From the NCBI GenBank assembly GCA_023423475.1, contig JAFAFN010000309.1:1-5636 (forward strand): a DNA stretch of 5,636 bases, written 5' to 3'. How positions within the stretch are numbered: the first letter of the stretch is position 1; every line of letters begins with the position of its first letter. Below are positions 1 through 5,448 of this stretch, one piece after another. A program made the translations under genes and the position numbers. This stretch comes from Actinomycetes bacterium (GTDB taxonomy: Bacteria > Actinomycetota > Acidimicrobiia > Acidimicrobiales > Microtrichaceae). The notes under the pieces were generated by a model, which saw nothing but the letters and a program-made list of their open reading frames with translations, did not search any database and was not told where the DNA came from.

Positions 1-1737
1 GACACGTCGGATCTGGTCGACCGTCCCGGGTTTGAACGCGTTGCACCACATGCCGAGCTCCGCCAGCTCGTCGAGCAACGCGACCGCCGCGTCGGTGTCG
101 GGGATGCCCGCCGAGACGGTCACTCCGCAGATCGGCGCGCCGGCGCGGCGCGCTCGCTGCACCAGGCGACTGCGTCCCAGGTGCAGGCCCCACAGGTACG
201 GGTCGAGGTGCAGCGTGTTGAGCACGACCTCGGCGCCCGGCTCGAGCAGCTCGGCCAGCTCGGCGAGCCGCTCCTCGAAGATCTCCTCGGTCACCTGTCC
301 ACCGCCGGCGAGCTCCGCCACGTGCCCGCCGTTCGCCGCTGCGGCGACGATCGGCGCGTCGACGGTGGTGGGCGTCATGCCGGCGAGCACGATCGGCGAC
401 CTCCCGGTGATCCGGGTGAATCGGTTCTCGACGTGTGTGGCACCGTCGGGTGTGGTCACCAGCTGCGGAGCGAACCGCTCGTAGCCGGCCGGTCGACGGT
501 CGAGCGTGGCGCCGGGTGTCACGAGAGCTCTGCGGTCGTCGTCCTCGCTCATCGCCAGCACCGAGACGCCGAGACCGCTCGTCGCGCCGACGGAGAGTCG
601 GGCGACGCCGTTGGACGGGCCCAGGTCGATCAGCCACTGGGCGGGCGTCGTGCCGGCCGAGCCGTCGACGAGCGCGACGGCGGTCCGGTCCCAGCGGCCG
701 GGCCGCACGAGCATCCCCTCGACGAGGTCGCGCACCAGGTCCGAGCCCGGCACGGCCAGCCGTGGGCCGTCGGGCAGCACCAACGGGACACCCGAGGTGG
801 GCGCCGGGAGCGTCAACCCCGTACGTGCCGCTGCGTCGATGACCGACTCCGCCACGGCGCCCAGGATCGGGTGGTGGCACGGCGCGCTCACCGCCAGTGG
901 CTCCCAGACGAGTCGGGTGTCGGCCGGATCGCGCCGGGCCGCGGCCTGCAGCCGTGCCCGGGCGACGCGCAGCCCGGTCGTCGAACCGGCGATCACGGCA
1001 CGCGAGTGGCCGTGGTGCAGCGCGATCCGCGCCGCCCCCTCGTCGGTGTCCTCGGCGAGCAGCCGCTCCAGGCGGTCGAGTCGGATGCCTGCGACGGCGA
1101 CCATCGGCGCCGGGGCATCGGTGTCACCGCCCATCGCCGCGGTCAGCACGGCGCTGGGCACGGCGTGCTCGCTCGTGCCGAGCAGGTGTCCCAGCAGGAC
1201 CGACAGCTCCAGGTACGACGACACGACCTCGTCGTCGAGGCCGTCGGGTCGCGTGGCCACGGCGCTCGCGGCCATGATCCCGCCGGAGTGCCCCGTCGCG
1301 GCGACCACCGAACCGGCCTGCACCGCGTGGGCGAGTCCCTCCTCCCACAGCTCGCGGTACGTCAGCAGCTGCGTGAGCAGCACACCGGGGAGCGACACGG
1401 CCAGCGCGCTGAGCTCACCGTCGTCAGGTCGCGTGCGGGCGTCGTCCACCCAGCCGAGCGGATCGAACCCGACGCGCCACGCCGCCAGGTCGGCGAGCTC
1501 ACTCCGCGAGGCGTGCTCGACGACCAGGTCGGTCCAGCGCTGGGCACGCGAGCGCAGCCAGGGGCGCCGGCCCAGCAGCGACTCCAGGTCGTCCCACCAC
1601 CGCCAACCCTGGCCGGCGAAGCCGAGGGCGACGGTCGTGGCACCGGTCGACAGCGCCGAGGCGAGCGAGCCGTCGATCGGCGCACGGGTCTCGTCCGCGG
1701 GCGCGTCGAAGCTGGGCGTCAGGAAGGACACCGACAT
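1..1737 (-). CDS. fas: Type I fatty acid synthase (FAS-I), N-terminal part: acetyltransferase and start of enoyl reductase; C-terminus beyond window
   Basis: Reading the minus strand from an ATG at 1737 gives 579 codons without a stop, running off the left edge. Bacterial FAS-I is a cytosolic megasynthase of about 3,000 residues that makes long acyl-CoAs from acetyl-CoA and malonyl-CoA; about the first fifth is present. Seen in order: FAGQG (40-44), RVGFDPLGWV (88-97), LPGVLLTQLL (around 116-125), the nucleophile motif GHSGG with Ser151, a CHHP motif whose first His (288) is the likely catalytic His, and WLIDLGP (368-374) closing the acetyltransferase. The enoyl reductase then begins with FTRITGRSPIVLAGMTPTTV (440-459), followed by AELAGGGQVTEEIF and, near the edge, FKPGTVDQIRRV. 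As recalled, this matches the mycobacterial Fas sequence in both order and wording. The ATG has a GGAG about 7 bases upstream (minus strand GGATGGAGAAC), and no better in-frame start lies upstream. It is transcribed divergently from bioA. Odd: GHSGG replaces the usual GHSQG. Confidence 0.95.
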   Translation of the reverse strand, partial: MSVSFLTPSFDAPADETRAPIDGSLASALSTGATTVALGFAGQGWRWWDDLESLLGRRPWLRSRAQRWTDLVVEHASRSELADLAAWRVGFDPLGWVDDARTRPDDGELSALAVSLPGVLLTQLLTYRELWEEGLAHAVQAGSVVAATGHSGGIMAASAVATRPDGLDDEVVSSYLELSVLLGHLLGTSEHAVPSAVLTAAMGGDTDAPAPMVAVAGIRLDRLERLLAEDTDEGAARIALHHGHSRAVIAGSTTGLRVARARLQAAARRDPADTRLVWEPLAVSAPCHHPILGAVAESVIDAAARTGLTLPAPTSGVPLVLPDGPRLAVPGSDLVRDLVEGMLVRPGRWDRTAVALVDGSAGTTPAQWLIDLGPSNGVARLSVGATSGLGVSVLAMSEDDDRRALVTPGATLDRRPAGYERFAPQLVTTPDGATHVENRFTRITGRSPIVLAGMTPTTVDAPIVAAAANGGHVAELAGGGQVTEEIFEERLAELAELLEPGAEVVLNTLHLDPYLWGLHLGRSRLVQRARRAGAPICGVTVSAGIPDTDAAVALLDELAELGMWCNAFKPGTVDQIRRV

Positions 1738-1763
1738 CTGAGTTCTCCATCCAAGTTCTCTGG

Positions 1764-1785
1764 GAGCGGCCGGGCGATGCCGCTC
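1764..1785. promoter_or_regulatory. Inverted repeat, likely hairpin in the fas 5' leader
   Basis: GAGCGGC at 1764-1770 is exactly complementary to GCCGCTC at 1779-1785, with an 8-base loop. On the minus strand it would lie 26 bases before the fas ATG and just upstream of its ribosome binding site, so it could fold in the fas leader RNA. There is no T-tract, so it is not a typical terminator. In GC-rich DNA a 7-bp repeat may occur by chance. Confidence 0.4.
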
Positions 1786-1807
1786 GGGTGGATGTGACCC
1801 CGCTCAT

Positions 1808-1827
1808 CGGATCGGGTTACCGATCCG
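1808..1827. promoter_or_regulatory. Perfect 8-bp inverted repeat, candidate operator
   Basis: CGGATCGG (1808-1815) and CCGATCCG (1820-1827) form a perfect inverted repeat around GTTA. The 20-bp footprint is typical of a dimeric repressor site, and the centre includes GGTTACC (1815-1821), the reverse complement of the GGTAACC repeated downstream. It lies 70 bases from the fas start and 112 bases from the bioA start. The regulator is unknown. FasR-like or biotin-sensing factors are conceivable, but I cannot match a known consensus. Confidence 0.45.
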
Positions 1828-1830
1828 TCG

Positions 1831-1872
1831 CAAGTTTCCGCGCGGTAACCACAAGTTTCCGCGCGGTAACCA
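1831..1872. repeat. Perfect tandem duplication of a 21-bp unit ending in GCGCGGTAACCA
   Basis: Positions 1831-1851 and 1852-1872 are identical, back-to-back 21-base units. Each starts CAAGTTTCC and carries GGTAACC (1844-1850 and 1865-1871). The 21-bp period equals two helical turns, so proteins bound to the two copies would face the same side of the DNA. The reverse of the motif, GGTTACC, occurs at 1815-1821. This suggests a cooperative binding site in the control region shared by fas and the bio operon, though a recent slippage duplication is also possible. Confidence 0.75.
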
Positions 1873-1925
1873 ACGGCCCATAGATACAGCCCTCTCCCGG
1901 CTACCCGTCGGGGGTGATCGGCCGT

Positions 1926-1931
1926 TACGTT
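1926..1931 (+). promoter_or_regulatory. Possible -10 element (TACGTT) for a leaderless bioA transcript
   Basis: TACGTT fits the actinobacterial TANNNT -10 pattern and ends 8 bases before the GTG start of bioA. That spacing would place the transcription start at or very near the start codon. The bases before the GTG (GTTGTGGGCCC) show no convincing Shine-Dalgarno sequence, which fits a leaderless message. No recognisable -35 is seen, so this is tentative. Confidence 0.3.
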
Positions 1932-1939
1932 GTGGGCCC

Positions 1940-3235
1940 GTGACGGACCGCAGCGAGTGGATCGACCGGGACCGTGCGGTCGTGTGGCACGGCTTCACGC
2001 AGATGGCCGCCTACGCGGACAACAGCCCCGTGATCGTCGACCACGCCGAGGGGCGGGAGCTCGTCGACGTCGACGGTCGGCGGTACCTCGACGCCATCAG
2101 CTCGCTGTGGGTCACGACGCTCGGTCACCGTGTCCCTGAGCTCGATGCCGCCGCGGCCGACCAGCTCGGTCGGGTCGCGCACTCGACGCTGCTCGGCAAC
2201 GGCAACACGACCACGATCGAGTTCGCCGAGGCGCTGGCCCGCGTCGTGCCCGTCGACGGCCCGCACTTCCTGTTCGCGTCCGACGGCGCCGCCGCGGTCG
2301 AACAGGCGATCAAGATCGCGTTCCAGTTCTGGACCAACCAGGGTGTCGCCGGTCGCACGAAGTACCTGGCCTTCGGCGGCGCCTACCACGGGGACACGAT
2401 CGGCTCGCTGTCCATCGGCGCGGGTGGATTCGGCACCGACGTCTTCGACCCGTTGCGGTTCCCCGTCGTACGGGCCCCCGGGTTCGACGACCCCGACTGC
2501 ATCCAGGTCGCCTGCGAGCTGATCGCCGAGCACCGCGACGAGCTCGCGGCGGTCGTCGTGGAGCCGCTGGTGCAGGGCGCTGCGGGCATGCAGCTGCGAC
2601 CCGCCCACGAGTTCGCCGCGCTGGGCGCGGCGTGCGACGAGCACGACGTGCTGTTGATCTGCGACGAGGTGGCCACCGGGTTCGGTCGCACCGGGACGAT
2701 GTTCGCGGTCGAGCAGTGCGGTCTGCGCCCCGACCTGCTCACGATCGGCAAGGGCATCACCGGCGGCTACCTGGCCATGGCCGCGACCGTCGCGAACGAC
2801 CGGGTCCACGACGCGTTCCTCGGCGAGGACCTCTCGGAGCGCACGCTCTACCACGGGCACTCCTACAGCGGGAACGCCCTGGCCGCCGCCGTCGGGCTCG
2901 CCCACCTCGAGCTGTTCGGACGTCTCGGGGTGCTGGGCAACGTGGTGGAGCGGGCCAGCCAGCTCGACGAGCTGCTGCGCCGTCGGGTCGCCCCGCTGGA
3001 CGCCGTGTCCGAGGTGCGCCAGCAGGGGCTCATGGTCGGTGTCGAGCTCGCGCCGCCGCCCGGCGCGACGCGCTGGGGTCGTCGCGTGTGCGCCGCGTCG
3101 GTCGAACGGGGCGTGCTGCTGCGACCGCTCGGCGACGTCGTGGTGCTCATGCCGATCCTGACCTCGACCGCGGAGGAGATCGAGCGCATCGTCGACGTGC
3201 TGGTCGAGGCGATCGACGAGGTCGCCTCGTCGTGA
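1940..3235 (+). CDS. bioA: Adenosylmethionine/lysine-8-amino-7-oxononanoate aminotransferase (DAPA synthase), BioK-like
   Basis: A 431-residue, PLP-dependent class III aminotransferase that converts KAPA to 7,8-diaminopelargonate in biotin synthesis. Seen: WHGFTQM (16-22), AISSLW (52-57), AHSTLLGNGN, GAYHGDTIG with Tyr149, VVEPLVQGAAGM, LLICDEVATGFGRTG with the PLP-nitrogen-binding Asp242, GKGITGG with the Schiff-base Lys271, YHGHSYSGN and RPLGDVV with Arg395. The Asp-to-Lys spacing of 29 equals that in E. coli BioA (245/274). Overall wording is closer to Bacillus subtilis BioA/BioK, which uses lysine as amino donor, than to E. coli BioA, which uses S-adenosylmethionine. In particular, Phe19 and Leu56 stand where E. 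coli has Tyr17 and Trp52. The start is GTG at 1940; no in-frame start codon lies in the codons just upstream. Its ribosome binding site is weak, so the mRNA may be leaderless. It is the first gene of the operon and its stop overlaps the bioF start. Confidence 0.95.
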   Translation: MTDRSEWIDRDRAVVWHGFTQMAAYADNSPVIVDHAEGRELVDVDGRRYLDAISSLWVTTLGHRVPELDAAAADQLGRVAHSTLLGNGNTTTIEFAEALARVVPVDGPHFLFASDGAAAVEQAIKIAFQFWTNQGVAGRTKYLAFGGAYHGDTIGSLSIGAGGFGTDVFDPLRFPVVRAPGFDDPDCIQVACELIAEHRDELAAVVVEPLVQGAAGMQLRPAHEFAALGAACDEHDVLLICDEVATGFGRTGTMFAVEQCGLRPDLLTIGKGITGGYLAMAATVANDRVHDAFLGEDLSERTLYHGHSYSGNALAAAVGLAHLELFGRLGVLGNVVERASQLDELLRRRVAPLDAVSEVRQQGLMVGVELAPPPGATRWGRRVCAASVERGVLLRPLGDVVVLMPILTSTAEEIERIVDVLVEAIDEVASS

Positions 3236-4350
3236 CCCCGAGCTGGGCCGCCCGCGTCGCGACCGCGAACGAGTCGACCCGGGACGCCGGACGTTGGCGG
3301 AGCATCAGGACTCTCGACTCGGGCGGGACGACGACGACGATCACCGCGACGGGCGAGCCGGTCGTGACGTTCGCGTCGAACGACTACCTCGGACTGAGCC
3401 AGCATCCCGACGTCATCGCCGCGGCGCACGACGCCCTCGACCGCCACGGTGCCGGCGCGGGCGCGGCCCGGCTGATCGTCGGCGGGCGCCCGGTGCACGA
3501 CGAGCTCGAGGTCGCCATCGCCGGGTTGCACGACCGCCCTGCGGCCCGGCTCTTCCCCACCGGCTACCAGGCCAACGTCGGGGTGCTCGGCGCACTGACG
3601 CGCTGCGCACCCGGCTGCCTGGTGCTCTCCGACGAGCTCAACCACGCGTCGATCATCGACGGTGCCCGACTCAGCCGCGCCGAGGTGCAGGTCTACCGAC
3701 ATGCCGATGCCGGGCACGTCGCCGAGCTGCTCGAGGCCGCTGCCGGACGGCCCGTGCTCGTGGTCACCGACGGCGTGTTCTCGATGGACGGCGACCTCGC
3801 GCCGCTCGACGAGCTGGGCGAGTTGTGCGACCGGCACGACGCGCTGCTCGTCGTGGACGTCGCCCACGACGAGCTCGGCCCTCGACCGCCCGACGGCGCC
3901 GTGGTGGTCGGCACGTTGTCGAAGACGTTCGGCGCCCTCGGCGGTTACGTCACGGCCGACGACGACGTGGTCGCGTGGTGCACCAACACCGCCCGGTCGT
4001 TCATCTTCACCACCGCCGGCTCGCCGGCGGACGCTGCAGCGGCGCTCGCCGCGGTCCGCATCGTGGCGGGTGACGAGGGCGAACGTCTGCGCCACCGGCT
4101 TCGTGCCAACGTCGAGCGGTTCGCCCCGGGCCACCCGTCCCCGATCGTGCCGGTCCTGCTCGGCTCCGAGGAGCGGGCACTCGAGGTGGCCGCCGCGCTG
4201 CTCGACCAAGGACTCCTCGTGCCCGCCATCCGACCGCCGACCGTCGCGCCCGGCACGTGTCGCCTGCGTGTCGCGCTGTCCGCGGCGCACTCCGGCGACG
4301 ACCTCGACCGCCTTCGCGGGGCGCTCGACTCGTTGGGGGTGGCGTGGTGA
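3232..4350 (+). CDS. bioF: 8-amino-7-oxononanoate (KAPA) synthase, with shortened active-site loop
   Basis: A 372-residue member of the PLP-dependent alpha-oxoamine synthase family. BioF condenses a pimeloyl thioester with L-alanine to give KAPA, the substrate of BioA. Seen: SNDYLGL (49-55), FPTGYQAN (108-115), LNHASIID with the PLP-stacking His138, GVFSMDGDLAPLDEL (181-195), DVAH with Asp209 and His212, TLSKTFGALGG with the PLP Lys231, and the C-terminal IRPPTVAPGT (333-342) followed by RLR. The length is close to that of E. coli BioF (384). Odd: the family motif DEAHGxG reads DVAHDEL. Only 19 residues separate His212 from Lys231, against about 29 in E. coli, so the glycine-rich loop is missing. 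The start is GTG at 3232, sharing GTGA with the bioA stop and preceded by GAGG at 3218-3221; translation is probably coupled. Other alpha-oxoamine synthases (AKB ligase, CqsA) are alternatives, but the bio context and IRPPTV motif favour BioF. Confidence 0.92.
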   Translation: MTPSWAARVATANESTRDAGRWRSIRTLDSGGTTTTITATGEPVVTFASNDYLGLSQHPDVIAAAHDALDRHGAGAGAARLIVGGRPVHDELEVAIAGLHDRPAARLFPTGYQANVGVLGALTRCAPGCLVLSDELNHASIIDGARLSRAEVQVYRHADAGHVAELLEAAAGRPVLVVTDGVFSMDGDLAPLDELGELCDRHDALLVVDVAHDELGPRPPDGAVVVGTLSKTFGALGGYVTADDDVVAWCTNTARSFIFTTAGSPADAAAALAAVRIVAGDEGERLRHRLRANVERFAPGHPSPIVPVLLGSEERALEVAAALLDQGLLVPAIRPPTVAPGTCRLRVALSAAHSGDDLDRLRGALDSLGVAW

Positions 4351-5024
4351 GCACCCGTCCCTCGACGCTGGTCGTCGTGGCAGGCACCGGCACCGAGGTC
4401 GGCAAGACCTGGGTCGCCGTGCGGCTGATCGAGCAGCTCGTCGCCCGCGGCGTGACCGTCGCCGCCCGCAAGCCCGCGCAGTCCTTCGAGGCCGACGACC
4501 CCAGCGGGTCCACCGACGCGGGCCTGCTCGCCGCGGCGTCCGGAGAGCCGCTCGAGGTGGTCTGTCCCCCTCATCGCTGGTACCCGACACCGATGGCACC
4601 GCCGATGGCGGCCGACAGCCTGGGTCGAGGAGCGGTCACGCTCGACGACCTCGTGGACGAGGTCGCGGACTCGTGGCCACGACCGACCGCCCAGGTCGGC
4701 CTCGTCGAGCTCGCCGGCGGTCTGTGGTCCCCCGCCGCGCACGACGGCGACGGGATCGAGCTCACCCGGCGGCTCGGCCCGGATCAGGTGCTGCTCGTCG
4801 CGGATGCCGGGCTCGGCACGCTGAACGCCGTCCGCCCTGCGCTCCGGGCACTCGCCGAGCTCGCCGCACCGAACGGCCCCCTGCGGGTGACGGTCCTGTT
4901 GAACCGCTTCGACGAGACCGTCGAGCTGCACCGCCGCAACGCCGAGTGGCTGCGAGCGCACGAGCAGATCGAGGCGCACACGACGGTCGAGGAAATTTCG
5001 GGCGGGCTCGTTACCCTCGACTGA
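4347..5024 (+). CDS. bioD: Dethiobiotin synthetase, divergent
   Basis: A 225-residue, ATP-dependent enzyme that closes the ureido ring of dethiobiotin from DAPA and CO2; this is the step after BioA. Seen: a P-loop, AGTGTEVGKTW (12-22), with Lys20; RKPAQSF with Lys42, matching the KP of the family; STDAGLLAAASG; an HRWYPTPMAPPMAAD stretch in the substrate region; and VELAGGLWSP with Glu121, corresponding to the family VEGAGG. The length equals that of E. coli BioD, but the C-terminal third is divergent: LLNRF replaces the usual nucleotide-binding N-D region, and no clear GxxP motif follows before the end at VTLD. The start is GTG at 4347, overlapping the bioF stop as GTGA and preceded by GGGGG at 4335-4339. 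A GTG one codon earlier (4344) is also possible. It is the third gene of the operon, probably translationally coupled to bioF. Confidence 0.92.
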   Translation: MSTRPSTLVVVAGTGTEVGKTWVAVRLIEQLVARGVTVAARKPAQSFEADDPSGSTDAGLLAAASGEPLEVVCPPHRWYPTPMAPPMAADSLGRGAVTLDDLVDEVADSWPRPTAQVGLVELAGGLWSPAAHDGDGIELTRRLGPDQVLLVADAGLGTLNAVRPALRALAELAAPNGPLRVTVLLNRFDETVELHRRNAEWLRAHEQIEAHTTVEEISGGLVTLD

Positions 5025-5040
5025 GTCGACACACCGACTC
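5023..5040 (+). promoter_or_regulatory. Small hairpin at the bioD stop
   Basis: GAGTCG (5023-5028) pairs with CGACTC (5035-5040) around the loop ACACAC. It starts inside the bioD stop codon and ends two bases before the ybjQ ribosome binding site. There is no T-run, so it is a poor intrinsic terminator. It might instead limit read-through or modulate ybjQ translation, or be chance. Confidence 0.3.
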
Positions 5041-5054
5041 CGGAGGGATCCGCC

Positions 5055-5402
5055 ATGACCGACGACACGCCACCACTCGAACCGCCCGCCATCCCCGTCA
5101 CCACCACCTTCGTCGTGAACGGCTCCGCCGGGACCGAGATCGCCCCGGCCTACGGCATCGTCGTGCGATCCGCCGGCTTCTCCCGCAACCTCGTGGGCGG
5201 CATCAAGGCCTTCAAGCGCGGCGACATCACCGAGTTCTCCGGCACGCTCGAGGAAGCCCGCCAGCACGCCGTGAACCGGATGGTGGAACACGCCCAGGCC
5301 ATGGGGGCGAACGCGGTCACCGGCATGCGCTTCGACTCCTCCCCCGTCGGCAACGACGGGCTCGTCGAGGTCGTCGCCTACGGGACCGCCGTCAAACTCT
5401 GA
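5055..5402 (+). CDS. YbjQ/UPF0145-family small protein (putative heavy-metal-binding domain)
   Basis: A 115-residue protein of the YbjQ (UPF0145) family. Family members are small, form oligomeric rings and were labelled heavy-metal-binding by structural similarity; their actual role is not established. Seen: a proline-rich N-terminus without signal peptide or membrane segment, a beta-strand with GIVVRSAGFSRN (34-45), a GDITEFSGTLEEARQHAVNR stretch (56-75) leading into a helix, then the family signature GANAVTGMRFDSS (84-96) and the closing strand VEVVAYGTAVKL (104-115). Length is normal for the family. Start: ATG with GGAGGG at 5042-5047, 7 bases upstream, the strongest ribosome binding site among the plus-strand genes here. 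It sits 30 bases after bioD, so it is probably co-transcribed, but the separate strong site suggests independent translation levels. No known link to biotin synthesis. Confidence 0.88.
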   Translation: MTDDTPPLEPPAIPVTTTFVVNGSAGTEIAPAYGIVVRSAGFSRNLVGGIKAFKRGDITEFSGTLEEARQHAVNRMVEHAQAMGANAVTGMRFDSSPVGNDGLVEVVAYGTAVKL

Positions 5403-5412
5403 CCGTCACGTG

Positions 5413-5448
5413 GTCGGGCCCCGGGACGCATGCCGTCAACGGGCCGAC
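5413..5448. terminator. Possible weak terminator hairpin between convergent genes
   Basis: GTCGGGCCC (5413-5421) can pair with GGGCCGAC (5441-5448) with a single bulged base and a loop of about 19 bases. The structure lies in the 33-base gap between the convergent ybjQ and methyltransferase genes and runs into the methyltransferase 3' end. Only two T residues follow, so it is weak by the usual criteria. Support comes mainly from its position. Confidence 0.25.

Larger units (their letters stand above)
1738..1939. promoter_or_regulatory. Divergent fas/bioA intergenic control region
   Basis: These 202 bases separate the divergent starts of fas (minus) and bioA (plus) and must hold the promoters of both. 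No small gene is evident. The region contains two inverted repeats, a perfect 21-bp tandem duplication and four GTTAC/GTAAC pentamers (1816-1820, 1845-1849, 1866-1870, 1924-1928). Three of these sit in the 7-base palindrome-like motif GGTTACC/GGTAACC. It also contains a rare AT-rich patch, CATAGATAC, at 1880-1888, which could serve as a -10 on either strand (TAGATA on plus, TATCTA on minus). I cannot identify a clear -35. Transcription factor identity is unknown; no match to the BirA or BioR operator consensus could be made by eye. Confidence 0.7.

Noticed and set aside
1752..1772. Third degenerate copy of the 21-bp repeat starting at CAAGTT (1752)
   Set aside because: Only the first six bases match; the rest diverges and lacks GGTAACC.
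181..1797. Long open plus-strand frame of 538 codons (and a second at 506-1741)
   Set aside because: The translations are compositionally biased with no recognisable domain, and they lie antisense to a clear FAS-I reading. They are open only because the DNA is GC-rich.
1815..1850. BirA-type biotin operator formed by GGTTACC and GGTAACC in opposite orientation
   Set aside because: The inter-arm spacing (about 24 bases) and the arm sequence do not fit the known BirA pattern of TTGTAAAC/GTTTACAA-like arms about 15 bases apart. Kept only as an unassigned array.
2632..3231. A 200-codon N-terminal extension of bioF
   Set aside because: The frame is open upstream, but this part is an Arg-rich shadow of bioA. 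BioF homology begins after the GTG at 3232, which has the typical 4-base overlap.
2863..4599. Long minus-strand open frame of 578 codons across bioA, bioF and bioD
   Set aside because: Arg/Gly/Ala-rich shadow of three well-supported plus-strand genes; no family motifs.
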